Positions 1 to 6,339 of a DNA stretch of 7,586 nucleotides are shown one piece after another. Source of the stretch: Acholeplasmataceae bacterium. GTDB taxonomy: Bacteria > Bacillota_I > Bacilli_A > Acholeplasmatales > Acholeplasmataceae. The notes beneath the pieces were generated by a model. It searched no databases. It saw nothing but the letters and a program-made list of their open reading frames with translations, and had not been told where the DNA came from. Numbering within the stretch: position 1 is the stretch's first letter; every line of letters begins with the position of its first letter. A program made the position numbers and the translations under genes. The stretch is from assembly GCA_028690555.1 (NCBI GenBank), contig JAQVBA010000048.1:1-7586 (forward strand), written 5' to 3'.

Positions 1-1907
1 GGTCCATTAAAGAAATGGGTAGTCAGTGCATCACTTACAATTTTAAATAAGTTTTTATATCCGGTTTGATTTTTAACTAACACATTAAGATGATACGGTC
101 TTGCATGTTTCCATCCTTCTTTGATATCGATATTTTCATTAATTTGCTTAAACGTCTTCATTCCTTTTTGTAAAAGATCTGATAACATCGAGATAAAGAT
201 TTGAGCGGTTACATTGGCATCATCATCGGCACGGTGGTGTTGTTCTTGTTTGACTTTAAAGTATTTCGCAACAGCTTTTAAATTAAAACGCTTTAAATTT
301 TCATGATAAAAATATCTCGCCAAATTCATCGTATCGATGACTTTAGGACGACTAAATTCTAAATTTAATCGCTTCGCATTTTCTTCGATATGTCCCACAT
401 CAAATAATGCGTTATGCGCAACTAAAATCGCATTTTGACTAAATGATAAAAAGCTTGGTAAAACTTCATCAATCTTTGGTGCACCCACAACCATATCATC
501 GGTGATCGATGTTAAATCCGTTATAAATTGTGTAATTGGTTCTTCAGGATTAACAAACGATTGATAACGTTCAACCACAGCACCTTGAACAATTTTAACG
601 GCACCAATTTCAATGATCTTGTCACGGGTTGCGGATAAGCCTGTTGTTTCAATATCGAAAACGACATATGTACTATCTTTTAAAGAAACATCTTGATCAG
701 TTAATGATGTGATCATAAATCCTTTTTCATCGACAAAATCAAGTTCAACCCCATAAATCGGTTTAATTTCTTTACCCTTACACGCTTTATATATATCTGG
801 ATATGCATATAATCCATTATGATCCGTAAACGCAATCGCTTCATGTCCCCACTTGATGGCTTGATCCACATATTCGCTCACATCAGATACAGCATCCATA
901 TTAGACATTTTCGTATGCACATGTAATTCAATCCGTTTTTCTCTTGCTTTATCGAGTCGTCCTTCTTTTTTATTCTTTTCAATAAAATTAATCGCATTGG
1001 CAAATAACACTACATCTTTTTGGAAGGTGTCATAACTTGCATATCCTTCAATTTGAACTAAATCATTTTCAGATAAAGATTCTGCAAGTTCTTTATCACG
1101 ATTATTTCTTAAAAAGCGTTTCACGTAAATCGCATCTTCTTTATCCGCTAAAACAAAGGATAAAAGCGTCGTATTCGTCAATTCTTTAATTTCTAATTTA
1201 AAAATCAAACCTTCAACTAAAAAGTTTGTATCGCCTTTTTCATTTTTATATTTATCGAGTCTGTATTGGTCTAATGGAATTTCTTTAATACTCACTGCAA
1301 GCGGATTACTCTTTTTTGTAAACGATTTCTTCGTTTTGATCGGAGTTCGACTTGCAATTTTTTGTTTTTGAGCCATTACTTGATCTTGTTCTTCAATCGA
1401 TGATTCAATGAGTTCAGATGTTTTCTTTAAATCCTTTTTGATTTCAAGTTCTACTTTGGTATGTAATCCATACATACCTAACACCATTTCAATGTCACTT
1501 AAATATTCTTCGATATAATTTGAATCTTCATCGATCATGACATAAAATATATGATTTTCATAGCGTGCTTTAAAGTTTTTTAAAACCATATAACGCGCTT
1601 TTTGTTTAATGAGTTCAACAATCGCTTGGTCATAATAACGCATCGCATAAGACTTTAATCCTTCATCTTTGATATAGGATAAATGCACATCGACACCTAA
1701 AACGACTTTGGGGATTTGAAAATAACTCTTTATCGTTTGTAAAAAGGGCATGAGTGCTTCTGGTTCGATGATATCTTCTAATTCAATATCAAAAATCCAA
1801 CGCTTATTTTTCACATCAATCGTGATGTTTTTGAGGTTGGCTTGATTCAATATGGGTGATTGAAATTTAGATTGTTCTAAAAAGAGTTTAAATTTGTCGT
1901 TTTTCAT
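1..1907 (-). CDS. polC: DNA polymerase III alpha subunit, Gram-positive type (PolC), N-terminal part, cut by window edge
   Basis: This is the replicative DNA polymerase of low-GC Gram-positive bacteria, with built-in 3'-5' proofreading. About 635 N-terminal residues are visible; B. subtilis PolC has roughly 1,440, so the catalytic polymerase domain lies outside the window. In order I see an N-terminal domain, an OB-fold-like segment near residues 240-315, the start of the PHP domain with LHVHTKMS (328-335), and the exonuclease inserted into it. The exonuclease shows all DEDDh motifs: FDIETTGLS (417-425; Asp418, Glu420), AHNALFD (497-503; Asp503) and HHRADDDA (557-564; His558, Asp563), so proofreading should be active. 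The ATG at 1907 follows GGAGG with an 8-nt spacing. The start lies inside the 3' end of the upstream membrane protein gene (20-bp overlap), which suggests translational coupling. The frame is open to the left edge. Confidence 0.96.
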   Translation of the reverse strand, partial: MKNDKFKLFLEQSKFQSPILNQANLKNITIDVKNKRWIFDIELEDIIEPEALMPFLQTIKSYFQIPKVVLGVDVHLSYIKDEGLKSYAMRYYDQAIVELIKQKARYMVLKNFKARYENHIFYVMIDEDSNYIEEYLSDIEMVLGMYGLHTKVELEIKKDLKKTSELIESSIEEQDQVMAQKQKIASRTPIKTKKSFTKKSNPLAVSIKEIPLDQYRLDKYKNEKGDTNFLVEGLIFKLEIKELTNTTLLSFVLADKEDAIYVKRFLRNNRDKELAESLSENDLVQIEGYASYDTFQKDVVLFANAINFIEKNKKEGRLDKAREKRIELHVHTKMSNMDAVSDVSEYVDQAIKWGHEAIAFTDHNGLYAYPDIYKACKGKEIKPIYGVELDFVDEKGFMITSLTDQDVSLKDSTYVVFDIETTGLSATRDKIIEIGAVKIVQGAVVERYQSFVNPEEPITQFITDLTSITDDMVVGAPKIDEVLPSFLSFSQNAILVAHNALFDVGHIEENAKRLNLEFSRPKVIDTMNLARYFYHENLKRFNLKAVAKYFKVKQEQHHRADDDANVTAQIFISMLSDLLQKGMKTFKQINENIDIKEGWKHARPYHLNVLVKNQTGYKNLFKIVSDALTTHFFNG

Positions 1908-2682
1908 CAATAACCTCCACGCGTAGCTGTCGCATAAAACGATAAGCAATCAAATGATAAACATAGGTTACCATAATGCTAATAAATCCTAAATCTGATA
2001 GATTAAATAAACTTAAAATGAGTTGTGACACAATATAAACACTCATCAAATAAAGTGAGATTTTATAACGGTAACTAAAAGGAATTGAAATTGGTAATGG
2101 AAAGATCATCATCATGAATGCTAATAATAATCCAATGATGAAATAATCGGTGACACCAATAAAATAAATCATTGTCAAATCCACAAAAAAGGTGAGTGGA
2201 TAACTATCAATTAATGTTTTCACTGCACCGCTTAAGATATAAAAATCTTGAGAGGTGGGGTTTGTAAAATCAAAATGCTCCAGTTGAAGGGATTGATAAG
2301 ACATTCTTTTTTGTTCAATATCGCCCATATAGAGCGCTAAACCTTCTTTTTCAAAGACGACATTAATCGTCATAGGTGAGATATCATTGGTTCCTAAATA
2401 AATCGAATAATATTCAAAAGTGGTGCTTGCAACTCCAGAAGTGTATAATATGCCATCTGTAATTTGTGTATTTTCTAATTTAAAATTTTCTTCGATTTTT
2501 TGATGCATGATGTTATAGCGATCAATATCCATCGATGGGTTGACCCATCGTTGTAAAAGTAGGGGAATAAGTAATAAAATCGGTAATAATAAACCATAAC
2601 CGATGACTTTAGAATAGCGGTCTTTCATAAAAAAAACCACGGCTTTGGGGTTGGATAAACTCAGGCGTAATCTTTTAAGCAT
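1888..2682 (-). CDS. DUF1189-like integral membrane protein
   Basis: The product has 264 residues and no assigned function. The N-terminal SLSNPKAVVFFMKDRYSKVI stretch, one hydrophobic helix at about 25-43, an extracytoplasmic region at about 45-165 and a hydrophobic C-terminal block (about 165-247, three to four helices) resemble the DUF1189 family of Gram-positive membrane proteins. That assignment is from memory of the pattern and is moderate. No catalytic motif, cysteine pair or signal peptidase site is visible. The ATG at 2682 has AAGGAG 8 nt upstream, and an extended -10 promoter lies just before it. The last 20 bp overlap the start of polC, so both genes are probably on one transcript, with the membrane protein first. 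A role linked to replication is possible, but genomic overlap is the only hint. Confidence 0.85.
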   Translation of the reverse strand: MLKRLRLSLSNPKAVVFFMKDRYSKVIGYGLLLPILLLIPLLLQRWVNPSMDIDRYNIMHQKIEENFKLENTQITDGILYTSGVASTTFEYYSIYLGTNDISPMTINVVFEKEGLALYMGDIEQKRMSYQSLQLEHFDFTNPTSQDFYILSGAVKTLIDSYPLTFFVDLTMIYFIGVTDYFIIGLLLAFMMMIFPLPISIPFSYRYKISLYLMSVYIVSQLILSLFNLSDLGFISIMVTYVYHLIAYRFMRQLRVEVIDEKRQI

Positions 2683-2702
2683 AACTTCCTCTCCTTAGAG
2701 TT

Positions 2703-2736
2703 TTATTATATCATAATTAGAGGCTTATGATAAAAT
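2703..2736 (+). promoter_or_regulatory. Weak candidate promoter for mnmL-mnmM
   Basis: In the 69-bp divergent region the plus strand offers TATGAT (2726-2731) or TAAAAT (2731-2736) as a -10 box. The first has TTATTA (2703-2708) 17 nt upstream, only three of six matches to the -35 consensus. Either choice gives a leader of about 10-15 nt before the ATG at 2752. It occupies the same DNA as the opposing minus-strand promoter, so the two could compete for RNA polymerase. Confidence 0.35.
2705..2733 (-). promoter_or_regulatory. Predicted sigma-A promoter for the membrane protein-polC operon
   Basis: On the minus strand TTATCA (2733-2728, four of six matches to TTGACA) is followed by a 17-nt spacer and a perfect TATAAT (2710-2705). 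A TG one base before the -10 makes it an extended -10 promoter. Transcription would start near 2698, leaving a very short leader that contains little beyond the Shine-Dalgarno sequence AAGGAG (2696-2691). This is the best housekeeping promoter in the window. Confidence 0.7.
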
Positions 2737-2751
2737 GAATTTGGTGAAACT

Positions 2752-3693
2752 ATGAATCTTATGAATGACGAAAAACATTATAATACCATCCACAATTACT
2801 ATTTACAAAAGTATCAAAAAAAGGTCTATAAAATACCTTTAAATGGTGGATTTACTTGCCCAAATATCGATGGCACAGTAGCTTCTGGTGGCTGTACTTT
2901 TTGTTCATACATGGGGAGTGGTGATTTTGCTGGAAATAAACATGAACCTTTAAAAACTCAATTTGATACCATCAAAAAGATGATGGAGAAAAAGTGGCGT
3001 GATGGTCTCTATATCGCCTATTTTCAAGCCAACACGAATACCCATGCTCCTTTAAAAAGATTAAAAGAACTCTTTGAAGAAGCCATCACATTAGATCCAA
3101 AAATCGTTATGATCTCGATTGCGACTCGTCCGGATGTTTTACCTGACGATGTCATCGAGTACTTAAGTGATTTAAATAGGCGCATGCCCGTTCAAATTGA
3201 ACTAGGTCTACAGACGATACACCAAGAAACTTCCGATCTAATCAATCGTGCCCATGACTTAAAATGCTTTGATGATGCTGTAAAACGCTTAAGAGAAAAA
3301 AATATTGAAGTCGTCGTTCATATCATCAACGGACTTCCTCATGAGACCAAAGAGATGATGATTGAAACGATTAAACATGTAAACACTCTTGATATTCAAG
3401 GAATTAAAATCCATATGTTACACCTCATGGAAAAAACAAAAATGGGTTATCAATATAAACAAGATCCTTGGCCTCTTCTATCTCTTGAAGATTATACAGA
3501 TATTGTCACAGACCAAATCTTATGGCTTCGAAAAGATATCATCATCCATAGAATCACCGGTGATGCACCAAGTGATATGCTCATTGCACCTTTATGGACA
3601 AAAAAGAAATTTGTCGTGATGAATGAAATTGATAAACGCTTAAGAAAATTAAATTTATATCAAGGAGACTATCATGAGAAATCTCATTTGTGA
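2752..3693 (+). CDS. mnmL: Radical SAM tRNA-modification enzyme MnmL (YtqA/YhcC, TIGR01212 family)
   Basis: The product has 313 residues, the usual size for the YtqA/YhcC family. Three cysteines that should bind the 4Fe-4S cluster lie in FTCPNIDGTVASGGCTFC at Cys36, Cys48 and Cys51. The Cx11CxxC spacing is typical of this family and differs from the common radical SAM Cx3CxxC. Further family features are FQANTNTHAPL, SIATRPDVL, QIELGLQT and HIINGLPHET. In B. subtilis YtqA (MnmL) has been reported to convert cmnm5s2U34 to nm5s2U34 in tRNA, the step before methylation by MnmM. The gene directly downstream encodes that methylase, with a 20-bp overlap, which supports the assignment. The ATG at 2752 has a weak GGTG 5 nt upstream; an in-frame ATG at 2761 is an alternative. 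The substrate is inferred from family and context. Confidence 0.88.
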   Translation: MNLMNDEKHYNTIHNYYLQKYQKKVYKIPLNGGFTCPNIDGTVASGGCTFCSYMGSGDFAGNKHEPLKTQFDTIKKMMEKKWRDGLYIAYFQANTNTHAPLKRLKELFEEAITLDPKIVMISIATRPDVLPDDVIEYLSDLNRRMPVQIELGLQTIHQETSDLINRAHDLKCFDDAVKRLREKNIEVVVHIINGLPHETKEMMIETIKHVNTLDIQGIKIHMLHLMEKTKMGYQYKQDPWPLLSLEDYTDIVTDQILWLRKDIIIHRITGDAPSDMLIAPLWTKKKFVVMNEIDKRLRKLNLYQGDYHEKSHL

Positions 3694-4234
3694 TTTATCA
3701 CATGAAATCATTAAACCGTATGTGACTAAAAATGACATCATGATTGATGCCACGATGGGTAATGGATTTGATACATTATTTTTAGCATCGATATCAAAAC
3801 ATGTCTATGCATTTGATATCCAAGATCAAGCTTTAAATGAAACTAAAAAGTTACTTGATCAATCGAATGTTGATAATGTCACGCTCATCTTAGATTCCCA
3901 TGAAAACATGTTTGATTATATTAAAACATTTAAAGGGGTATTCTTTAATCTCGGATATCTTCCTAAAGGTGATAAATCTGTGACAACAAAAACAGATATT
4001 ACCTTGAAAACACTTAATCAGATCTTACCTCGCTTAGAAGTTAATGGATTTATCCTTTATGTGATTTATCCTGGACATGACGAAGGATTTAAAGAATCAA
4101 AAGCACTCTTTGATCACATAAAAACATTAGATCCACAAATCTATAAAACTGTCCGAATTGATTTACCTTTTCAAGATCATAATCCACCCTATATCTTATG
4201 GATACACAAACAAAAAAGCGATCAACTTATGTGA
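3674..4234 (+). CDS. mnmM: tRNA wobble-uridine methyltransferase MnmM (YtqB family)
   Basis: This 186-residue Rossmann-fold SAM-dependent methyltransferase is close in size to B. subtilis YtqB. The SAM-binding motif I is DATMGNGFDT (residues 25-34), the acidic residue after strand 2 is Asp48 in YAFDIQ, and the family signature FNLGYLPKGDK is at 91-101. The family was long annotated as putative rRNA methylase. YtqB was later shown to methylate nm5s2U34 to mnm5s2U34 in tRNA, completing the modification that MnmL prepares. The ATG at 3674 has a strong AAGGAG (3662-3667) 6 nt upstream, inside the end of mnmL, so the two are probably translated from one message. The TGA stop lies in the stem of the terminator that follows. 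Function is from family knowledge; the motifs are directly visible. Confidence 0.9.
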   Translation: MRNLICDLSHEIIKPYVTKNDIMIDATMGNGFDTLFLASISKHVYAFDIQDQALNETKKLLDQSNVDNVTLILDSHENMFDYIKTFKGVFFNLGYLPKGDKSVTTKTDITLKTLNQILPRLEVNGFILYVIYPGHDEGFKESKALFDHIKTLDPQIYKTVRIDLPFQDHNPPYILWIHKQKSDQLM

Positions 4235-4244
4235 TCGCATTTTT
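4212..4244. terminator. Bidirectional intrinsic terminator between mnmM and the lipoprotein gene
   Basis: GCGATCA (4218-4224) and TGATCGC (4232-4238) form a perfect 7-bp stem with a 7-nt loop. Six A residues (4212-4217) precede it and five T residues (4240-4244) follow, so it can end transcription from either side. It serves mnmL-mnmM on the plus strand and the lipoprotein gene on the minus strand, where the U tract follows the stem directly. The mnmM stop codon (4232-4234) is part of the 3' arm. Confidence 0.85.
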
Positions 4245-4260
4245 GTATCATAAGGGAAAG

Positions 4261-5217
4261 TTATGGTCTCTTGTTAGGATCGCCTTGAAATTCATCAATT
4301 TCATCATCCACTTGTCCACGTCTTTGTTGCATTTGATTTCTAAATTGTTCAACAGCATCCTTGAATTGATTGACACGATTTTGAATCATCGCTTTTTCTT
4401 CAGCACGAAGCGCTTCTGTTTCTGCATGAAATTCATCTCTGAGTAATGCAACTTTGTCATGAAGTTCTTGTTCTAATGCTTCTAATTGTGCTTCAAGTTC
4501 AGTGGTGTCTTCTGTACTTTCTAAAATTTGTTGTTCTAATGCTTCAATTTGAGGAAGATATTCATCAAATAAGAGTTGTCTAGCAGCAAAGAATTCATCT
4601 TTTAGCATTTGTGAAACTTCACGTCTTTCTCTTCTCGTAGTTTGAACTAAATCCATTAATTCTTGTTGTGTCATCGCTAAAGCTTCTTCAAGCGTTAAAT
4701 CACTATTAGAAACTGCACTTTGAGCTAAGCGGTAAAATCCAGGGGTAACACCAAAACTGTTTGCTTCTTCAACATATCCACTTCCAAAATCTTTATCAAC
4801 TGCTTTACCCATCATGGCACGATTTTTAAATGCTTCATTGACGGCTTCTTTGACACGATTTTGAATCGTTTCACCGATTTGTGCTTGCATATTGATGGTA
4901 CTTACACTGACATAGACTTCTTCACTATCAACATCGATAAATCCTAATTCGATGGCTTTATCAATAATAATTTCTGTTGCTTCTTCAAGATCAAGACCAA
5001 TAATATCGATTTCAAGAAGTAAGAGTTCACCATCTTCATTTAATGGATTTGCATAAATCACTTTTTCTTTAGGTGTTACAATAAGCTCAATACTTGGGTT
5101 AATATCCAAGGTCACATACGAATCATCCGCAGATACGGTGGTTGCTTGGCAACCTGCAACTAGTCCTACTGCAGCTATAAGAAATAAGAAACTCAATACA
5201 TATTTAAGTGCTTTCAT
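4261..5217 (-). CDS. Lipoprotein with RsgI-like (SEAL-type) extracellular domain and C-terminal coiled coil
   Basis: The product has 318 residues. It begins with a lipoprotein signal peptide ending in the lipobox LVAGC (19-23), so mature Cys23 should be lipid-anchored outside the cell. Residues 31-190 resemble the extracytoplasmic domain of RsgI anti-sigma factors: YVTLDINPSIELIV (34-47), NEDGE (60-64), DLEEATEIIIDKAIELGFI (76-94), and ANSFGVTPGFYRL (152-164), which matches their A..GISPGK..L pattern. In RsgI this domain is reported to cleave itself at an Asn-Pro bond in the DINPS motif; the equivalent bond here is Asn40-Pro41. Residues about 195-305 are rich in Glu, Gln, Arg and Leu and should form a long coiled coil, with an acidic tail. 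There is no membrane helix or cytoplasmic anti-sigma segment, unlike RsgI. Its own candidate sigma-dependent promoter and an AAGGAGG 9 nt before the ATG lie upstream. A sensor or regulator role for the neighbouring sigma system is inferred. Confidence 0.85.
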   Translation of the reverse strand: MKALKYVLSFLFLIAAVGLVAGCQATTVSADDSYVTLDINPSIELIVTPKEKVIYANPLNEDGELLLLEIDIIGLDLEEATEIIIDKAIELGFIDVDSEEVYVSVSTINMQAQIGETIQNRVKEAVNEAFKNRAMMGKAVDKDFGSGYVEEANSFGVTPGFYRLAQSAVSNSDLTLEEALAMTQQELMDLVQTTRRERREVSQMLKDEFFAARQLLFDEYLPQIEALEQQILESTEDTTELEAQLEALEQELHDKVALLRDEFHAETEALRAEEKAMIQNRVNQFKDAVEQFRNQMQQRRGQVDDEIDEFQGDPNKRP

Positions 5218-5246
5218 TTTTTAATACCTCCTTGTTTCACTTTATA

Positions 5247-5273
5247 TACAAATGGGATTCCATTTTTATTGGT
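5247..5273 (-). promoter_or_regulatory. Candidate ECF sigma-dependent promoter of the lipoprotein gene (repeat copy 1)
   Basis: On the minus strand the block starts with ACCAATAAAAATGGA and ends with CATTTGTA. It matches a second block upstream of the sigma gene (6877-6903) at 24 of 27 positions. It lies 29 nt before the lipoprotein ATG, between the anti-sigma stop and the lipoprotein Shine-Dalgarno sequence. ACCAAT (5273-5268) and the TTGTAT region (5251-5246) are 16 nt apart, a spacing that fits -35 and -10 elements of an ECF sigma factor. The copy also contains AATGG-AATC-CCATT, a perfect 5-bp inverted repeat, so a repressor operator is an alternative. Confidence 0.6.
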
Positions 5274-5280
5274 GTTTTTT

Positions 5281-6339
5281 TTAATTTCTTCCATTTCCAG
5301 GATTTCCTCTTGGTCTTCTCACGTTTCCATAAGTAAATTCTGGTCGTCCATTCACTCTCACGGTAATTCCATAGAAATTACCTTCTTGATTTTGAATAAT
5401 CTCAACATCAAGTTCTCCCTCTTCAGAGGTTTGATTATCGATGCGATATTGAATTCTCATCATGTGTTGTTCAAGATGGATTTGGTAATTGCCTTTTGTA
5501 TTTCTTCCACTAAATGCCATTTCAATCCGTTTAGATAATCCTTCATTAATCCATTTAAATTCAACTTCTTCTTCAAGAGAACCTTGAAATTTTTGTTGAT
5601 ATCGATAGACTTGTTCACTGGCTTTAATTGATGAATTCACTTCAATTTCATAACCATTTTGATCTTTAATCGTCACTTTAATGTCACCACTTCGATCATT
5701 GGCTAACGCGTAGAAGTCAAAACTTTGATCTTCTGTCATGACTATACCATCTAATGAAAATGTACGTCCGTATTTTTTGATTTGTTGATTGAAATAAATA
5801 TCATATTCAATTGAATCATCAAGTAAATCATGTGTTTCAAATGAGAGTTTATATTGATATCCAATTAAATCTGACGTTTCTTGTTTTAATAATAATGATT
5901 CATCTGATGATAATAATTGTTCAGCCCAACCAAAGAAGGTTTCTAGATTAGGAATCTCTGATTCCACTTTTGCTGGATCTTCACCATCATTTGCAAGTAA
6001 AATGCCAGTAAATCCTTGATCAATCGTATCTGCTTTAGATTCAATCATTGAAACAGATGATAAGGTGGATAGTGCGACTGTTTCATGATATGCATAAACA
6101 TCAACTGGAGTACTAAATAAACCAAAAACTAAGAAAAACATGAATACAGCTAATACAGAAGATAGTGAGGGAAGTAACCATTTTCTTAAATTCCATGATA
6201 ATTTTGGTTGTTTAACTTCTTCAATCTCTTCCATATAGGATTCTTTTTTCACCCGTGATAAGATTTCTGCAGAAAAATCTTTAATCTCTATTTTTTCTGC
6301 TTTTTCTTTGATTAAATTGATGACATCTTTCTTTTTCAT
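5281..6339 (-). CDS. Single-pass membrane protein, probable anti-sigma factor
   Basis: The product has 352 residues from the ATG at 6339. A GTG at 6342 in the same frame is an alternative start that adds one residue. I prefer the ATG because AGGTGA lies 6 nt upstream of it. The sigma gene's TGA overlaps the start region (GTGATG), as in tightly coupled sigma/anti-sigma pairs. Residues 1-53 are charged, helical-looking and presumably cytoplasmic. Residues 54-75 are a transmembrane helix, and the remaining roughly 277 residues would be extracytoplasmic, apparently rich in beta strands and ending in a Gly/Pro/Arg/Asn-rich tail (RRPRGNPGNGRN). Topology and gene order support an anti-sigma role. 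The N-terminus contains no HxxxCxxC zinc motif (there is no cysteine in the protein), so it is not a classical ZAS anti-sigma domain. I do not recognise the external domain. Confidence 0.7.
   Translation of the reverse strand: MKKKDVINLIKEKAEKIEIKDFSAEILSRVKKESYMEEIEEVKQPKLSWNLRKWLLPSLSSVLAVFMFFLVFGLFSTPVDVYAYHETVALSTLSSVSMIESKADTIDQGFTGILLANDGEDPAKVESEIPNLETFFGWAEQLLSSDESLLLKQETSDLIGYQYKLSFETHDLLDDSIEYDIYFNQQIKKYGRTFSLDGIVMTEDQSFDFYALANDRSGDIKVTIKDQNGYEIEVNSSIKASEQVYRYQQKFQGSLEEEVEFKWINEGLSKRIEMAFSGRNTKGNYQIHLEQHMMRIQYRIDNQTSEEGELDVEIIQNQEGNFYGITVRVNGRPEFTYGNVRRPRGNPGNGRN

Noticed and set aside
4198..4446. A plus-strand 82-residue reading frame overlapping the ends of mnmM and the lipoprotein gene.
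   Set aside because: It is antisense to the coiled-coil coding sequence, crosses the terminator hairpin and has no Shine-Dalgarno sequence or family resemblance.
4480..4560. TTC/TTG-rich short repeats within the lipoprotein gene.
   Set aside because: They follow from Glu, Gln and Leu codons of the coiled coil and are not an independent nucleotide repeat.
5271..5283. The run of T residues after the shared element at 5273, considered as a terminator of the anti-sigma gene.
   Set aside because: On the minus strand it is an A run located before the inverted repeat, so it has the wrong polarity for a terminator of the minus-strand operon.
5269..5538. A plus-strand 89-residue reading frame antisense to the anti-sigma gene.
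   Set aside because: It mirrors the low-stop codon bias of the gene opposite, and its product shows no recognisable motif.
6040..6090. The segment after the membrane helix of the anti-sigma candidate (AYHETVALSTLSSVSMIES) faintly echoes the start of the RsgI-like domain (YVTLDINPSIELIV).
   Set aside because: It lacks the Asn-Pro pair, and none of the later RsgI motifs follow; the resemblance is within chance for an alternating hydrophobic strand.
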